Source of the DNA: Flavihumibacter petaseus NBRC 106054
GTDB taxonomy: Bacteria; Bacteroidota; Bacteroidia; Chitinophagales; Chitinophagaceae
Length of the DNA: 64,000 bases
Assembly: GCF_000974785.1 (NCBI RefSeq)
Contig: NZ_BBWV01000002.1
Location: forward strand, 558,001 to 622,000
Direction of reading: 5' to 3'
Part shown: piece by piece, positions 50,992 through 59,366 of the stretch
Layout of the letters: every line of letters starts with the position of its first letter
How positions within the stretch are numbered: the stretch's first letter is position 1
The notes under the pieces: generated by a model
The model's input: only the letters and a program-made list of their open reading frames with translations
Database searches by the model: none
Told to the model about the DNA's origin: nothing
Translations under genes and position numbers: made by a program

Positions 50992-52041
50992 ATGTATCAA
51001 CACAGTTGGAAAAGGACCGGGTGGTTACTGCTCGGGTGGATGATCCTCATCCTGTTCATGATGTCTCCGGAAATACTCATCCAGGCGCCATCCTATTTTT
51101 TCACGGGGCTTTTCCTGATACAATACGGCATCTTTGGACTGGTCAATTTCGTCATTTTCTGGATTTCTGCTTTTTACATTACGCCGCGATTTTTTCAGAC
51201 GCGCCGTTACCTTCTTTTTTCAGTCAGTTATATAGTTGCCATTCTGGGATTCGGAATCCTCAAGTATTTTATCGGCCGGATCTTTGATGACATTGTCCTG
51301 ATCTCCTATCGTCTTCCCGGGCTATCAGAATTTGAAGTTGCCAGGAATTTTGTCTGGATTACGATCCGCAACACTTTTTGTTCATTGCTCATCGGGTTGG
51401 CCTACCGCAGTTTTGTGGACTGGGTGCTGACGGACCGGAAAAAAAGAGAGCTGGAAAACCAGCGTATCACTGCTGAGATGGCATTTCTGAAAATGCAGGT
51501 AAATCCACATTTTCTTTTCAATGCGCTGAACAACCTCTATTCCATGGCGGTGTTGGAGAAGACCAGCAGGACTGCAGAAGGAATCATGAAGCTGTCTGAT
51601 CTGTTCCGGTATATGATCTACGAAAAGGAAGACCACGACAACAGGGTTTCGCTGGACAAGGAGATCGATGTGCTGAACAGCTTTATCGATCTGCAGAAAT
51701 TGCGGTATGAAGGTCCCGTGTATGTGCAATTCAGTATCGAACAGGATACATCAGCCGTGCGGGTGGCCCCGTTGATCCTTTTTCCGCTGGTTGAAAATGC
51801 GTTCAAGCATGGCATTGTGGATGATCCCGGAAAGCCTGTGATTCTCCAGTTAAAGGTTGACAGGAATACGCTCTTTTTTACAGTCGAAAACAGTGTGAAC
51901 GATTACCTGAAAGACAGGATGGGCGGCATTGGACTGGTTAATGTGGAAAAGCGGCTGGCACTCATTTATAAAGGCAGGCAGACAATGCAGATCAACCGCG
52001 ACGGCAACCGGTTTCGGGTTGACCTGGAACTCCCATTGTAG
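50992..52041 (+). CDS. LytS/YehU-type sensor histidine kinase
   Basis: A 349-residue membrane kinase with four N-terminal helices (residues 10-145) and no separate sensor domain. The His-kinase phosphoacceptor is His173 in MQVNPHFLFNALNNLYSMAV, and the ATP-binding part shows RVAPLILFPLVENAFKHGIV (N-box) and DRMGGIGLVNVEKRLALIYK (G-box). It autophosphorylates and passes phosphate to the LytTR regulator encoded 18 bp downstream. It sits in the middle of the DUF1553 / 3-keto-sugar run, so it probably senses the state or substrate of that pathway. Confidence 0.95.
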   Translation: MYQHSWKRTGWLLLGWMILILFMMSPEILIQAPSYFFTGLFLIQYGIFGLVNFVIFWISAFYITPRFFQTRRYLLFSVSYIVAILGFGILKYFIGRIFDDIVLISYRLPGLSEFEVARNFVWITIRNTFCSLLIGLAYRSFVDWVLTDRKKRELENQRITAEMAFLKMQVNPHFLFNALNNLYSMAVLEKTSRTAEGIMKLSDLFRYMIYEKEDHDNRVSLDKEIDVLNSFIDLQKLRYEGPVYVQFSIEQDTSAVRVAPLILFPLVENAFKHGIVDDPGKPVILQLKVDRNTLFFTVENSVNDYLKDRMGGIGLVNVEKRLALIYKGRQTMQINRDGNRFRVDLELPL

Positions 52042-52059
52042 ATTTCTTTATTTTTGGAG

Positions 52060-52785
52060 ATGTTGCAATGCTGGGTAATAGATGACGAGCCACTCGCAAT
52101 CAGGCTGCTGGAAGATCATTTGAGCAAGGTCCCTTTTCTCGAAATGACGGCCAGCTTTTCCAATCCGATGGATGCCTTGCTCGAACTGAACAAGACAAGT
52201 GTTGACCTGATCTTTCTCGACATTCAGATGCCCCAGCTGAACGGCATTCAGTTCATGGAACTATTGCGGAACCGGGCTATGGTGATCGTTACCTCGGCAT
52301 ACCATGAATATGCCATCAATGGATTTGAGCACAATGTTGTGGACTACCTGCTGAAGCCTATTTCTTTTGAACGGTTTTACAGGGGCGTGGAAAAAGCCTA
52401 TAATTTAAAAGTACCGGGCGGATGGGAAAAACAACAACCCGATTTTAGTCCGGCTTCAGGAGGCTATATTTTTGTAAAGGTTGACAGCAAAAGGGTAAGG
52501 GTGGAACTGGACGATATTTTTTATATCCAGGGGCTGAAGAATTATGTGTGCATTGTGACGCGGACCCGTAAACTGGTTACCCTGCAGACCATGAAACAAC
52601 TGGAAGAATTGCTGTCTCCATCGAGGTTCGTTCGCATTCACAAATCCTACTTTGTGGCCCTTGATAAAGTGGATGTTGTTGAACGGCAGCAGGTTTATCT
52701 CCTGGACAAGGCGATACCCGTTGGCAGTACTTACCTGGACCGGTTCAACCAGATATTAAGTCAGCATAAAAAAAGTAAATCATGA
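52060..52785 (+). CDS. LytTR-family response regulator
   Basis: A 241-residue regulator. The ATG at 52060 gives MLQCWVIDDEPLAIRLLEDH; the upstream TTG is unnecessary. The receiver domain has Asp8/Asp9 and the phosphoacceptor Asp54 in DLIFLDIQMPQLNGIQFMEL, then VIVTSAYHEYAINGFEHNVV and YLLKPISFERF. The C-terminal LytTR DNA-binding domain shows FVKVDSKRVRVELDDIFYIQ and RFVRIHKSYFVALDKVDVVE. A TATTTTTG (52049-52056) lies just before the start. Its stop overlaps the carbonic anhydrase start as ATGA. Confidence 0.95.
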   Translation: MLQCWVIDDEPLAIRLLEDHLSKVPFLEMTASFSNPMDALLELNKTSVDLIFLDIQMPQLNGIQFMELLRNRAMVIVTSAYHEYAINGFEHNVVDYLLKPISFERFYRGVEKAYNLKVPGGWEKQQPDFSPASGGYIFVKVDSKRVRVELDDIFYIQGLKNYVCIVTRTRKLVTLQTMKQLEELLSPSRFVRIHKSYFVALDKVDVVERQQVYLLDKAIPVGSTYLDRFNQILSQHKKSKS

Positions 52786-53420
52786 CCACCTACGAAGAGA
52801 TTTTCGAAAACAACCGGCGCTGGATTGCCGCGAAAAAGGCAGGTGACCCGCAGTTCTTTGAAAAGATTGCACGGTCGCAACACCCGGAATACCTGTATAT
52901 CGGATGCAGTGACAGCCGGGTGACCGCAGAAGAGATCATGGGAGTTGAGCCGGGAGAAGTGTTTGTACACCGTAATGTTGCGAACCTTGTCAACTCGACC
53001 GATCTCAATGTGATGGCGGTGCTGAACTACGGCGTACGCCACCTTGGTGTAAAACATATCATCGTTTGTGGCCATTATAATTGCGGGGGCGTTAAAGCAG
53101 CAATGGAAGCCAAAGATCTCGGCATCCTGAATCCCTGGCTGCGCAACATCAGGGATGTGTACCGGCTTCACAAGAAAGAACTTAACTCCATTTCTGATGA
53201 AGGTGCAAGGTATAACCGGCTGGTAGAACTGAATGTACAGGAACAATGCGTCAATGTGAGTAAGCTTGCCAGTGTACAGCAGGGATATATGGACCATGGA
53301 TACCCGGAAGTGCACGGTTGGGTTTTCGATATCCGCAACGGGGAGCTGATTGACCTGAAATTGGATTTTCCCAATATCCTGAAGGATATTCAGGAGATCT
53401 ACCGGCTTACCGGCGAGTGA
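52782..53420 (+). CDS. can: Beta-class carbonic anhydrase
   Basis: A 212-residue cytoplasmic enzyme interconverting CO2 and bicarbonate. Zinc ligands Cys42, His98 and Cys101 and the Asp44-Arg46 dyad are all present: YLYIGCSDSRVTAEEIMGVE and IIVCGHYNCGGVKAAMEAKD. VHRNVANLVNSTDLN and GWVFDIRNGELIDL are also family-typical. Translation is coupled to the response regulator by a 4-bp overlap. Its place inside a two-component/cytochrome run is unusual; the link could be bicarbonate supply or pH balance. Confidence 0.96.
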   Translation: MTTYEEIFENNRRWIAAKKAGDPQFFEKIARSQHPEYLYIGCSDSRVTAEEIMGVEPGEVFVHRNVANLVNSTDLNVMAVLNYGVRHLGVKHIIVCGHYNCGGVKAAMEAKDLGILNPWLRNIRDVYRLHKKELNSISDEGARYNRLVELNVQEQCVNVSKLASVQQGYMDHGYPEVHGWVFDIRNGELIDLKLDFPNILKDIQEIYRLTGE

Positions 53421-53457
53421 GGAACCGGCGGAGATCATTTTTTACTAATTTACCCTC

Positions 53458-54192
53458 ATGAGAAAAATATTGCTTTGCCTGCAACTGCTGCTGTTGGCAG
53501 GCCTGATAGCTAACGGTCAGGATAATACGCTTTCCAGGAAACAAGTTAAGGCAGGTTGGATCCTGTTGTTTGATGGCCACAGTGCTTCAGGATGGAAAGG
53601 TGCGTTTATTGACGACTTTCCCCCTAAAGGATGGCAGATCGACAGCGGGATGCTGATGGTGGACCCTGCTGAAGGAAAGGAGTCTGTTAATGGCGGAGAT
53701 ATTGTAACCAGGGAGTTGTACAGCGATTTCGAGTTACTGGTTGATTTCAGGATCACGGAAGGTGCGAACAGCGGCATCAAATATTTTGTGGACCCTGCAC
53801 AACCAGTTCCGCAAAACCCGCGCTCGGCAATCGGCCTGGAATTCCAGATACTGGATGATGCCCGCCATCCTGATGCCAAACTGGGTCGTAATGGTAACCG
53901 TACGCTGGGCTCCCTGTATGACCTCATCCCTGCCCCGGATACTAAACCGGTTCATGCTGTCGGCGAATGGAATCATGCGCGGATCGTATCCAGGGGTAAC
54001 CATGTGGAACACTGGCTGAATGGAGTAAAACTGATTTCCTACGAAAGGGGTAGTGCCGGGTTTGCTGCTATCGTGGCCGAAAGCAAATACAAAGACATTC
54101 CCGGATTCGGGCAGGTGAAAGCGGGCCGGATCCTGTTGCAGGATCACGGGAACAGGGTCTGTTTCAAAAATATCTACCTGAGAAAATTATAG
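53458..54192 (+). CDS. DUF1080 protein, 3-keto-disaccharide hydrolase type
   Basis: A secreted 244-residue protein with a concanavalin-like beta-sandwich (PF06439-like). Signal peptide MRKILLCLQLLLLAGLIANG; then GWILLFDGHSASGWKGAFID, SDFELLVDFRITEGANSGIK and IGLEFQILDDARHPDAKLGR, EWNHARIVSRGNHVEHWLNG, the DUF1080 hallmarks. Family members hydrolyse 3-keto-glucosides. Adjacent oxidoreductase and isomerase genes fit a 3-keto-sugar pathway. It starts 37 bp after the carbonic anhydrase. Confidence 0.9.
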   Translation: MRKILLCLQLLLLAGLIANGQDNTLSRKQVKAGWILLFDGHSASGWKGAFIDDFPPKGWQIDSGMLMVDPAEGKESVNGGDIVTRELYSDFELLVDFRITEGANSGIKYFVDPAQPVPQNPRSAIGLEFQILDDARHPDAKLGRNGNRTLGSLYDLIPAPDTKPVHAVGEWNHARIVSRGNHVEHWLNGVKLISYERGSAGFAAIVAESKYKDIPGFGQVKAGRILLQDHGNRVCFKNIYLRKL

Positions 54193-54200
54193 CATGCCAT

Positions 54201-55535
54201 ATGAGAAAAAATTCTGACCGCCGCAATTTTTTGCGCCAGGCCAGTATGGGAAGCGCTGCACTGCTGGTTGCAGGACAGGCACCATTGCTGGCTTTCAACG
54301 GTTCTCCCAATGAGAAAGTGGTGCTGGCAGTGATGGGTACGAACGGAAGGGGAGAATATCTCGCCACACTTTTTGCAGGGATTCCCGGTGTTGAAATCGG
54401 TTATATCTGTGAGGTGGATGAAACGGTAATGAACCGCACCCTCGGTGTAATTGAAAAGAAAACAGGAAAGCGACCACCGGGATTTAAGGATATCCGGAAA
54501 TTACTGGAACAGAAAGATATTGATGCACTGGTTGTAGCTGCTCCCGATCACTGGCATGCGCCGGCAACATTACTGGCGGTACAGGCCGGAAAACATGTTT
54601 ATGTCGAAAAGCCCTGTTCCCATAATCCGGCTGAGGGCGAGTTGCTGGTTAAGGCAGCTTCCGTACATAACCGGCTGATCCAGATGGGCAATCAGCGCAG
54701 GTCATTTCCCGGCGTGATGAAAGCGATGCAGGATCTGAGAGATGGCGCCATCGGAAGACCTTATTTTGCCAAAGGCTGGTATACCAACAACCGCAAGTCC
54801 ATCGGCAGGGGAAAAGAAACAGCAGTTCCGGCCAATCTTGATTTTGATCTCTGGCAGGGCCCGGCGCCGCGCCGTGCCTATAAGGATAACCTGGTGCACT
54901 ATAACTGGCACTGGTTCTGGCATTGGGGCACCGGCGAGGCATTGAACAATGGTACCCATGAACTCGATGTAATGCGCTGGGGCCTGGACGTTAGTTTCCC
55001 TTCCAAGGTAGTGTCTGCCGGGGGACGGTACCAGTGGAAAGATGACTGGGAAACGCCGGATACCCAAACCATCAGTTACGAATTCAACAACAATACGGCG
55101 ATCCTCTGGGAAGGCAGAAGTTGTAATGACTACAGGATTGAAGGGAGTGGCAGGGGCGTGATCTTTTATGGTGAAAAAGGTACCCTGGTCATTCCCGGTG
55201 GTGATGATTACCGGATACATGATGAGAGTGGTAAAATGATCCGTGAGGAAAAGAGTAAGGTGGGGAAAATAGAAGCCACCACGATCGGAATGGGAGAAAC
55301 GCTGGACCAGTTACACCTGATCAATTTTATCAACAGTATCCGGGGACAGGAAAAATTGCATTCTCCCATTGCGGAAGGTCATGTGTCCACCCTGCTGCCG
55401 CAACTGGGCAACATTGCCTGGCGGACGGGAAACACGTTGCATTGTGACCCTGTTAACGGCCATATCCTTAATGATAAGAAAGCCATGGCTTTGTGGAACC
55501 GCGAATATGAAAAAGGCTGGGCGCCAAAATTATAA
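54201..55535 (+). CDS. Gfo/Idh/MocA-family oxidoreductase with Tat signal
   Basis: A 444-residue NAD(P)-dependent-type oxidoreductase exported by Tat (MRKNSDRRNFLRQASMGSAA). The Rossmann part includes VVLAVMGTNGRGEYLATLFA and DALVVAAPDHWHAPATLLAV, the conserved HVYVEKPCSHNPAEGELLVK, and GEALNNGTHELDVMRWGLDV in the C-terminal domain. Exported members typically keep a tightly bound cofactor and oxidise sugars at C3. Being Tat-exported beside c-type cytochromes suggests it acts in the periplasm and may hand electrons to them. It starts 8 bp after the DUF1080 gene. Confidence 0.93.
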   Translation: MRKNSDRRNFLRQASMGSAALLVAGQAPLLAFNGSPNEKVVLAVMGTNGRGEYLATLFAGIPGVEIGYICEVDETVMNRTLGVIEKKTGKRPPGFKDIRKLLEQKDIDALVVAAPDHWHAPATLLAVQAGKHVYVEKPCSHNPAEGELLVKAASVHNRLIQMGNQRRSFPGVMKAMQDLRDGAIGRPYFAKGWYTNNRKSIGRGKETAVPANLDFDLWQGPAPRRAYKDNLVHYNWHWFWHWGTGEALNNGTHELDVMRWGLDVSFPSKVVSAGGRYQWKDDWETPDTQTISYEFNNNTAILWEGRSCNDYRIEGSGRGVIFYGEKGTLVIPGGDDYRIHDESGKMIREEKSKVGKIEATTIGMGETLDQLHLINFINSIRGQEKLHSPIAEGHVSTLLPQLGNIAWRTGNTLHCDPVNGHILNDKKAMALWNREYEKGWAPKL

Positions 55536-55537
55536 CG

Positions 55538-56371
55538 ATGAAACAGATCAGCATTTTAGTTATTGGTATCCTATTGTTCCCGGCGTTGCTGAAAGCGCAG
55601 CGTAATCCGGGTGTGGTGTCCTATACTTTCCGTGATGCATTTGCGAAAGATGTGTCCGGCACGCTGGACACGATAAAAGCGATGGGCATTGATAATATTG
55701 AATTTTCCAGTCTTTTCGGACAAACCCCCGAAGCGTTGAAGCGGATGCTTGATGAACGCGGCATGTTTTGTACTTCATATGGTGTGAGTTACGGCGACCT
55801 GGTCAGCAAGACGGATGAGGTGGGAAAGACGGCCCGGTTGCTGGGTGCGTCTTTTGTACGCGTAGCCTGGATTCCCCATGACTCAACCGGTTTCAATGAG
55901 GCAGTCGCTAAAAAGGCAGCAGAAGATTTTAACCGTGCGGGTCAGGTGCTGAAGGAGCAATATGGCATTCAGTTCTGTTATCACAATCATGGGTATGAGT
56001 TCGCGGATTTCGGTAACGGAACTTATTTTGATTACCTGATGCAGGCGACGCGGCCGGAATGGGTAGGCGTGGAACTGGATATCCTGTGGGTATATTTTCC
56101 GGGGAAAGATCCCGTAGAAATTCTGAAAAAATATGGCAACAGGATCTACCTGATGCACCTGAAAGACCTCAAGCCGGGCATTGCCAGGAGCCCGGTAGGT
56201 GGAACATCGGGGCAGAATAATGTGCCGTTGGGGCAGGGGCAGATCGATATGCGCGGGGTACTGAAGGCAGCGAAGAAGGCGAAAGTCCGGTACCAGTATA
56301 TTGAGGATGAAAGTGACCGGGTATTCCGTCAGGTACCTGAGAGCCTGAAATTCCTGAAAGAATTGAAGTGA
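55538..56371 (+). CDS. Sugar phosphate isomerase/epimerase family TIM barrel, exported
   Basis: A 277-residue protein with signal peptide MKQISILVIGILLFPALLKA. It has the AP-endonuclease-2 TIM-barrel fold: MGIDNIEFSSLFGQTPEALK, LGASFVRVAWIPHD, IQFCYHNHGYEFADF (HNHGYE metal ligands), WVGVELDILWVYFPG, IYLMHLKDLKPG and YQYIEDESDR. Relatives isomerise or cleave keto-sugars. It is the last gene of the run (2 bp after the oxidoreductase) and is followed by a terminator. Confidence 0.92.
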   Translation: MKQISILVIGILLFPALLKAQRNPGVVSYTFRDAFAKDVSGTLDTIKAMGIDNIEFSSLFGQTPEALKRMLDERGMFCTSYGVSYGDLVSKTDEVGKTARLLGASFVRVAWIPHDSTGFNEAVAKKAAEDFNRAGQVLKEQYGIQFCYHNHGYEFADFGNGTYFDYLMQATRPEWVGVELDILWVYFPGKDPVEILKKYGNRIYLMHLKDLKPGIARSPVGGTSGQNNVPLGQGQIDMRGVLKAAKKAKVRYQYIEDESDRVFRQVPESLKFLKELK

Positions 56372-56388
56372 ACAGCCGGAAAAAAGTA

Positions 56389-56416
56389 AACCGGGAATAT
56401 TTTACTATCCCCGGTT
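56389..56416 (+). terminator. Terminator after the isomerase gene
   Basis: AACCGGG (56389-56395) pairs with CCCGGTT (56410-56416) over a 14-nt loop whose ends can pair further. It lies 18 bp after the stop codon and marks the end of the 44032-56371 run. A T-tract is lacking on the plus strand. Confidence 0.55.
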
Positions 56417-56531
56417 CAGTGGCTGGTAAGCAAAAAGCAGTAAGATCTGGTCAATAAGATGGTAAACAGATACCGTCCTGATACAATAGACTCAGGGTTT
56501 TCTGGTTCTGCTGCTTCTCATTAAAAAAAAA

Positions 56532-57524
56532 TTAAAGCGCCATCAGGCTGCAGCCCCGGATATCGGAATTATCGAGCCGGCCCAGCACTTCGAAGCCCCC
56601 GGAAGGATGGAGCCTGCCCATATCATCGGTGGCAATAAAGGCGCAGGAATCGAGGTTGGCAAGGTCGGCCACATTGATGACACCCTGCTTTGGTTCGTTT
56701 CCTAATGGTATGATTTTCAATGGATCATCTTCTTCCCGCAAGGAGATTCGCATCCAGGGCGGTGTCATGAAGATACCGTTCCGGGTAGCGTAGGCCTGCG
56801 ACAGAAGTTCGGTCATACCGTACTCTGAATGGATGGAGGGGTGTCGGAAAGCTTCACCGAGAACCGCATGCAGTTCAGGCCGGGTAAGTTCCTTTCCGCG
56901 GCCTTTCATGCCGCCGGTTTCGATCAGCGTGGTATGCTGCAGGCGCATTGGGTGGCTTTCTGCAAAGTCCAGCAACGCAAAAGTGACTCCAAACAGCAAT
57001 GTTTTCTGACCAGCGGCTTCCAGTTGTTCCAGCTGCGCGGCGAGTTTGTTCTGTTCGTAGAGATAAAAACCGCTGCCCGGATGGCTGGATCGACGGATCA
57101 GTTCGTCTACCATTACTACCAGCGAAGAGTGACTGCGTTCAAGATATGCGGGCAGCAGACCGATAATACACCATTCCTGCGGCTGGCCGTAAAAAATTTC
57201 GAAACCCCGGAGAAAGCTGTCGCGGTAAAGTGAAAGGTCCTTTATGAGGTGCCTGCTATTGACGGTTCCTGTGGTGCCGCTGCTTTCAAACCAGGTTTCC
57301 GGTTCAAATTTTCCTGTCTGCACGGTGTGTGATTTAAAAAAAGCAATGGGCAGATAGGGGATCCGGTCAATTTCAGAAACGTTGTCGGGGCTTCGTTTCA
57401 GGGCATCACAAAAGTGCCTGTATAAAGAATTTTCCGCATATTGATACCGGTAGACTTCCAGCATCAATTCGTTCCGGTCACCAGCCGGTGCATGGAAAAT
57501 TTTATGAATCAATTCGCTTCGCAT
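56532..57524 (-). CDS. LuxE-like acyl-protein synthetase / acyl-activating protein
   Basis: A 330-residue cytoplasmic protein of the LuxE family of the adenylate-forming fold. The AMP-binding loop is FESSGTTGTVNSRHLIKDL; YLPIAFFKSHTVQTGKFEPE precedes it, and TTLIETGGMKGRGKELTRPE, IHSEYGMTELLSQAYATRNG and GVINVADLANLDSCAFIATD follow. LuxE activates fatty acids in the bioluminescence complex, but no lux genes are here; Bacteroidota members are annotated as acyl transferases. Its divergent neighbour is a lipoprotein. Confidence 0.85.
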   Translation of the reverse strand: MRSELIHKIFHAPAGDRNELMLEVYRYQYAENSLYRHFCDALKRSPDNVSEIDRIPYLPIAFFKSHTVQTGKFEPETWFESSGTTGTVNSRHLIKDLSLYRDSFLRGFEIFYGQPQEWCIIGLLPAYLERSHSSLVVMVDELIRRSSHPGSGFYLYEQNKLAAQLEQLEAAGQKTLLFGVTFALLDFAESHPMRLQHTTLIETGGMKGRGKELTRPELHAVLGEAFRHPSIHSEYGMTELLSQAYATRNGIFMTPPWMRISLREEDDPLKIIPLGNEPKQGVINVADLANLDSCAFIATDDMGRLHPSGGFEVLGRLDNSDIRGCSLMAL

Positions 57525-57576
57525 GTTAGGTTAATCAGCGGGTAGTTGATAAATTCGTCCACAAGATAGATGCAAT

Positions 57577-58056
57577 ATGATTCGGAATTCGTTCTTGCTT
57601 TTCGCTGGTGGTATTTTGGTGCTGTCTGGAATTTCCGCGTGTGGCAAAGATAAATTCGAAACCAAACCCACCCTTGAACTGAAAAGTCAGAGTTCGGTGG
57701 TGCCGTTTGACCCTGAAATTGCTTTCAGCATTACGATGAAGTTCACCGATAAGGAGGGAGATCTTTCCGGGCTGCGGGACAGTTCCATTGTTTATTTTCC
57801 TGTCTGGCTGAATGTAAGGGAGCCGCAGTTTCCTTACCCGGTTGCCTATTCCACCTTGCCGGAGTTTCCCGACAACAAATCCGGTGAAATAGAACTCCGC
57901 CTTTCGCAATTGGATTATTACCGCGATTTCCTGCAAACCCAACCACCGGATGTTGACAAGAATGATACGATCCAGTTCAAGGTGGTCGTAAAGGATAAAG
58001 CCGGCAATGTCAGTGACACGCTGACGACTAACCCTATCGTCCTGCTGGGACAATAA
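57577..58056 (+). CDS. Conserved lipoprotein of unknown function
   Basis: A 159-residue lipoprotein: MIRNSFLLFAGGILVLSGIS then lipobox ISAC with acceptor Cys22. The mature part looks like an Ig-like or cadherin-like beta-sandwich (FSITMKFTDKEGDLSGLRDS, QFKVVVKDKAGNVSDTLTTN). It is 18 bp upstream of the M42 peptidase gene and may head the operon that ends with bioB. Confidence 0.8.
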   Translation: MIRNSFLLFAGGILVLSGISACGKDKFETKPTLELKSQSSVVPFDPEIAFSITMKFTDKEGDLSGLRDSSIVYFPVWLNVREPQFPYPVAYSTLPEFPDNKSGEIELRLSQLDYYRDFLQTQPPDVDKNDTIQFKVVVKDKAGNVSDTLTTNPIVLLGQ

Positions 58057-58074
58057 TTTATCAAAATAGTTTTC

Positions 58075-59190
58075 ATGGCCGTTTCGAAATCTGCTAAAAA
58101 GCAGCCTTCGCTGCTTGATGCTTCTGCACATGCTTTTCTCCGTAATTATCTGAATACGCCCTCACCGGTAGGCTTTGAAAGTACCGGGCAGAGAGTCTGG
58201 CTGGATTATATCCGGCCTTTTATCGATGACCACCTGGTGGATCCCTATGGCAGTGTGGTGGGAATTGTAAATCCCGATGCTCCCTTTAAGGTTGTGATTG
58301 AAGCCCATGCTGATGAGATCAGCTGGTTTGTGAATTATATCAATTCCGAAGGACTGATCTACCTGAAGCGGAATGGTGGCGTTGATCACCAGATCGCGCC
58401 AGCGCAACGGGTCCTCATTCATGGCAAAAAAGGCCCCGTGAAGGCCGTTTTCGGATGGCCGGCTATTCATACCCGCCTGGGAAACCCTGACCAGAAGGAA
58501 CCCGCACCAAAGGTGGATAATCTTTTCCTGGACTGCGGTGCCAGGAGTAAAAAGGAAGTGGAAGACCTTGGGATCCGGATAGGTTCCGTGGTAACCTACC
58601 AGGACGGGTTTGATGAACTGGCCAACGACAATTATATCGCGCGGGCTTTTGACAACAGGATCGGTGGTTTTATGATCGCCCAGGTGGCCAGGCTGCTGAA
58701 AGAAAACAAGAAGAAACTGCCATTCGGCCTGTATATCGTCAATGCGGTACAGGAAGAAGTGGGGCTGCGGGGCGCTGAAATGATTGCCCGGCGGTTACGG
58801 CCCGATATTGCTATCGTGACCGATGTTACGCATGATACTACCACACCCATGATCAACAAGATCATCGAGGGCGACGTGAGCCTGGGTAAAGGGCCTTCGC
58901 TGGCCTATGGACCTGCAGTACATAATAAATTGCTGGAGCTGGTTCAGGATGTAGCCGAAAAGCACAAGATCCCCGTGCAACTCCGGGCTGTGAGCAGGAG
59001 CACCGGTACCGACACCGATTCTTTTGCTTATGCCCACGAGGGTTGTCCGTCTGTATTGATCAGCATACCTTTACGGTACATGCATACCACCGTGGAGATG
59101 CTGCATAAATCAGATATCGAGAGTACTATCCGGCTGATGTATGAGACTTTATTAACGTTGACGCCAAAGACAAATCTGAAGTATCTTTGA
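58075..59190 (+). CDS. M42-family metallopeptidase (glutamyl aminopeptidase-like)
   Basis: A 371-residue cytoplasmic aminopeptidase. M42/M20-clan features: NTPSPVGFESTGQRVWLDYI, FKVVIEAHADEISWFVNYIN (metal-ligand His and catalytic Asp), IARAFDNRIGGFMIAQVARL, IVNAVQEEVGLRGAEMIARR (catalytic and metal Glu pair) and VTDVTHDTTTP, plus IPLRYMHTTVEMLH near the C-terminus. It cleaves N-terminal residues from peptides, usually with two Zn or Co. Its stop overlaps an ATG (TGATG) of the next small gene. Confidence 0.93.
   Translation: MAVSKSAKKQPSLLDASAHAFLRNYLNTPSPVGFESTGQRVWLDYIRPFIDDHLVDPYGSVVGIVNPDAPFKVVIEAHADEISWFVNYINSEGLIYLKRNGGVDHQIAPAQRVLIHGKKGPVKAVFGWPAIHTRLGNPDQKEPAPKVDNLFLDCGARSKKEVEDLGIRIGSVVTYQDGFDELANDNYIARAFDNRIGGFMIAQVARLLKENKKKLPFGLYIVNAVQEEVGLRGAEMIARRLRPDIAIVTDVTHDTTTPMINKIIEGDVSLGKGPSLAYGPAVHNKLLELVQDVAEKHKIPVQLRAVSRSTGTDTDSFAYAHEGCPSVLISIPLRYMHTTVEMLHKSDIESTIRLMYETLLTLTPKTNLKYL
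59158..59189 (+). promoter_or_regulatory. Bacteroidota-type promoter within the M42 3' end
   Basis: TTG (59158-59160) is followed after 21 nt by TATCTTTG (59182-59189), an exact TAnnTTTG. It would start a transcript near 59196, just before the ATG at 59199, giving the membrane-protein/methyltransferase/sulfatase genes their own promoter. Confidence 0.5.
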
Positions 59191-59198
59191 TGACTTTT

Positions 59199-59366
59199 AT
59201 GTCGAAATTTCTTCTGTATATAGATCCCGGAAGCGGTAGTTACCTGGTTCAGATGATCATCGCTGCTATTTTGGGCGCTATGTTCTATTTCAAGAATATC
59301 TGGTTCCGGATACGGACATTTTTCACCGGCAGAAAAAGGGATGACAAAAAGGAACCAGGTGCCTGA
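59199..59366 (+). CDS. 55-residue membrane microprotein
   Basis: A 55-residue protein starting MSKFLLYIDPGSGSYLVQMI, with one hydrophobic helix (LVQMIIAAILGAMFYFKNIW) and a basic tail (FTGRKRDDKKEPGA). An ATG at 59190 would add three residues but lies over the -7 element. YIDPGSGS next to a membrane helix matches a recurring small protein found beside sulfatase-type and methyltransferase genes in several bacteria; the function is unknown. The last 26 bp overlap the methyltransferase gene. Confidence 0.72.
   Translation: MSKFLLYIDPGSGSYLVQMIIAAILGAMFYFKNIWFRIRTFFTGRKRDDKKEPGA

Noticed and set aside
56532-57524. Bioluminescence operon because of LuxE similarity
   Set aside because: No luxA, luxB, luxC or luxD gene is nearby; LuxE-like proteins occur widely without luminescence.
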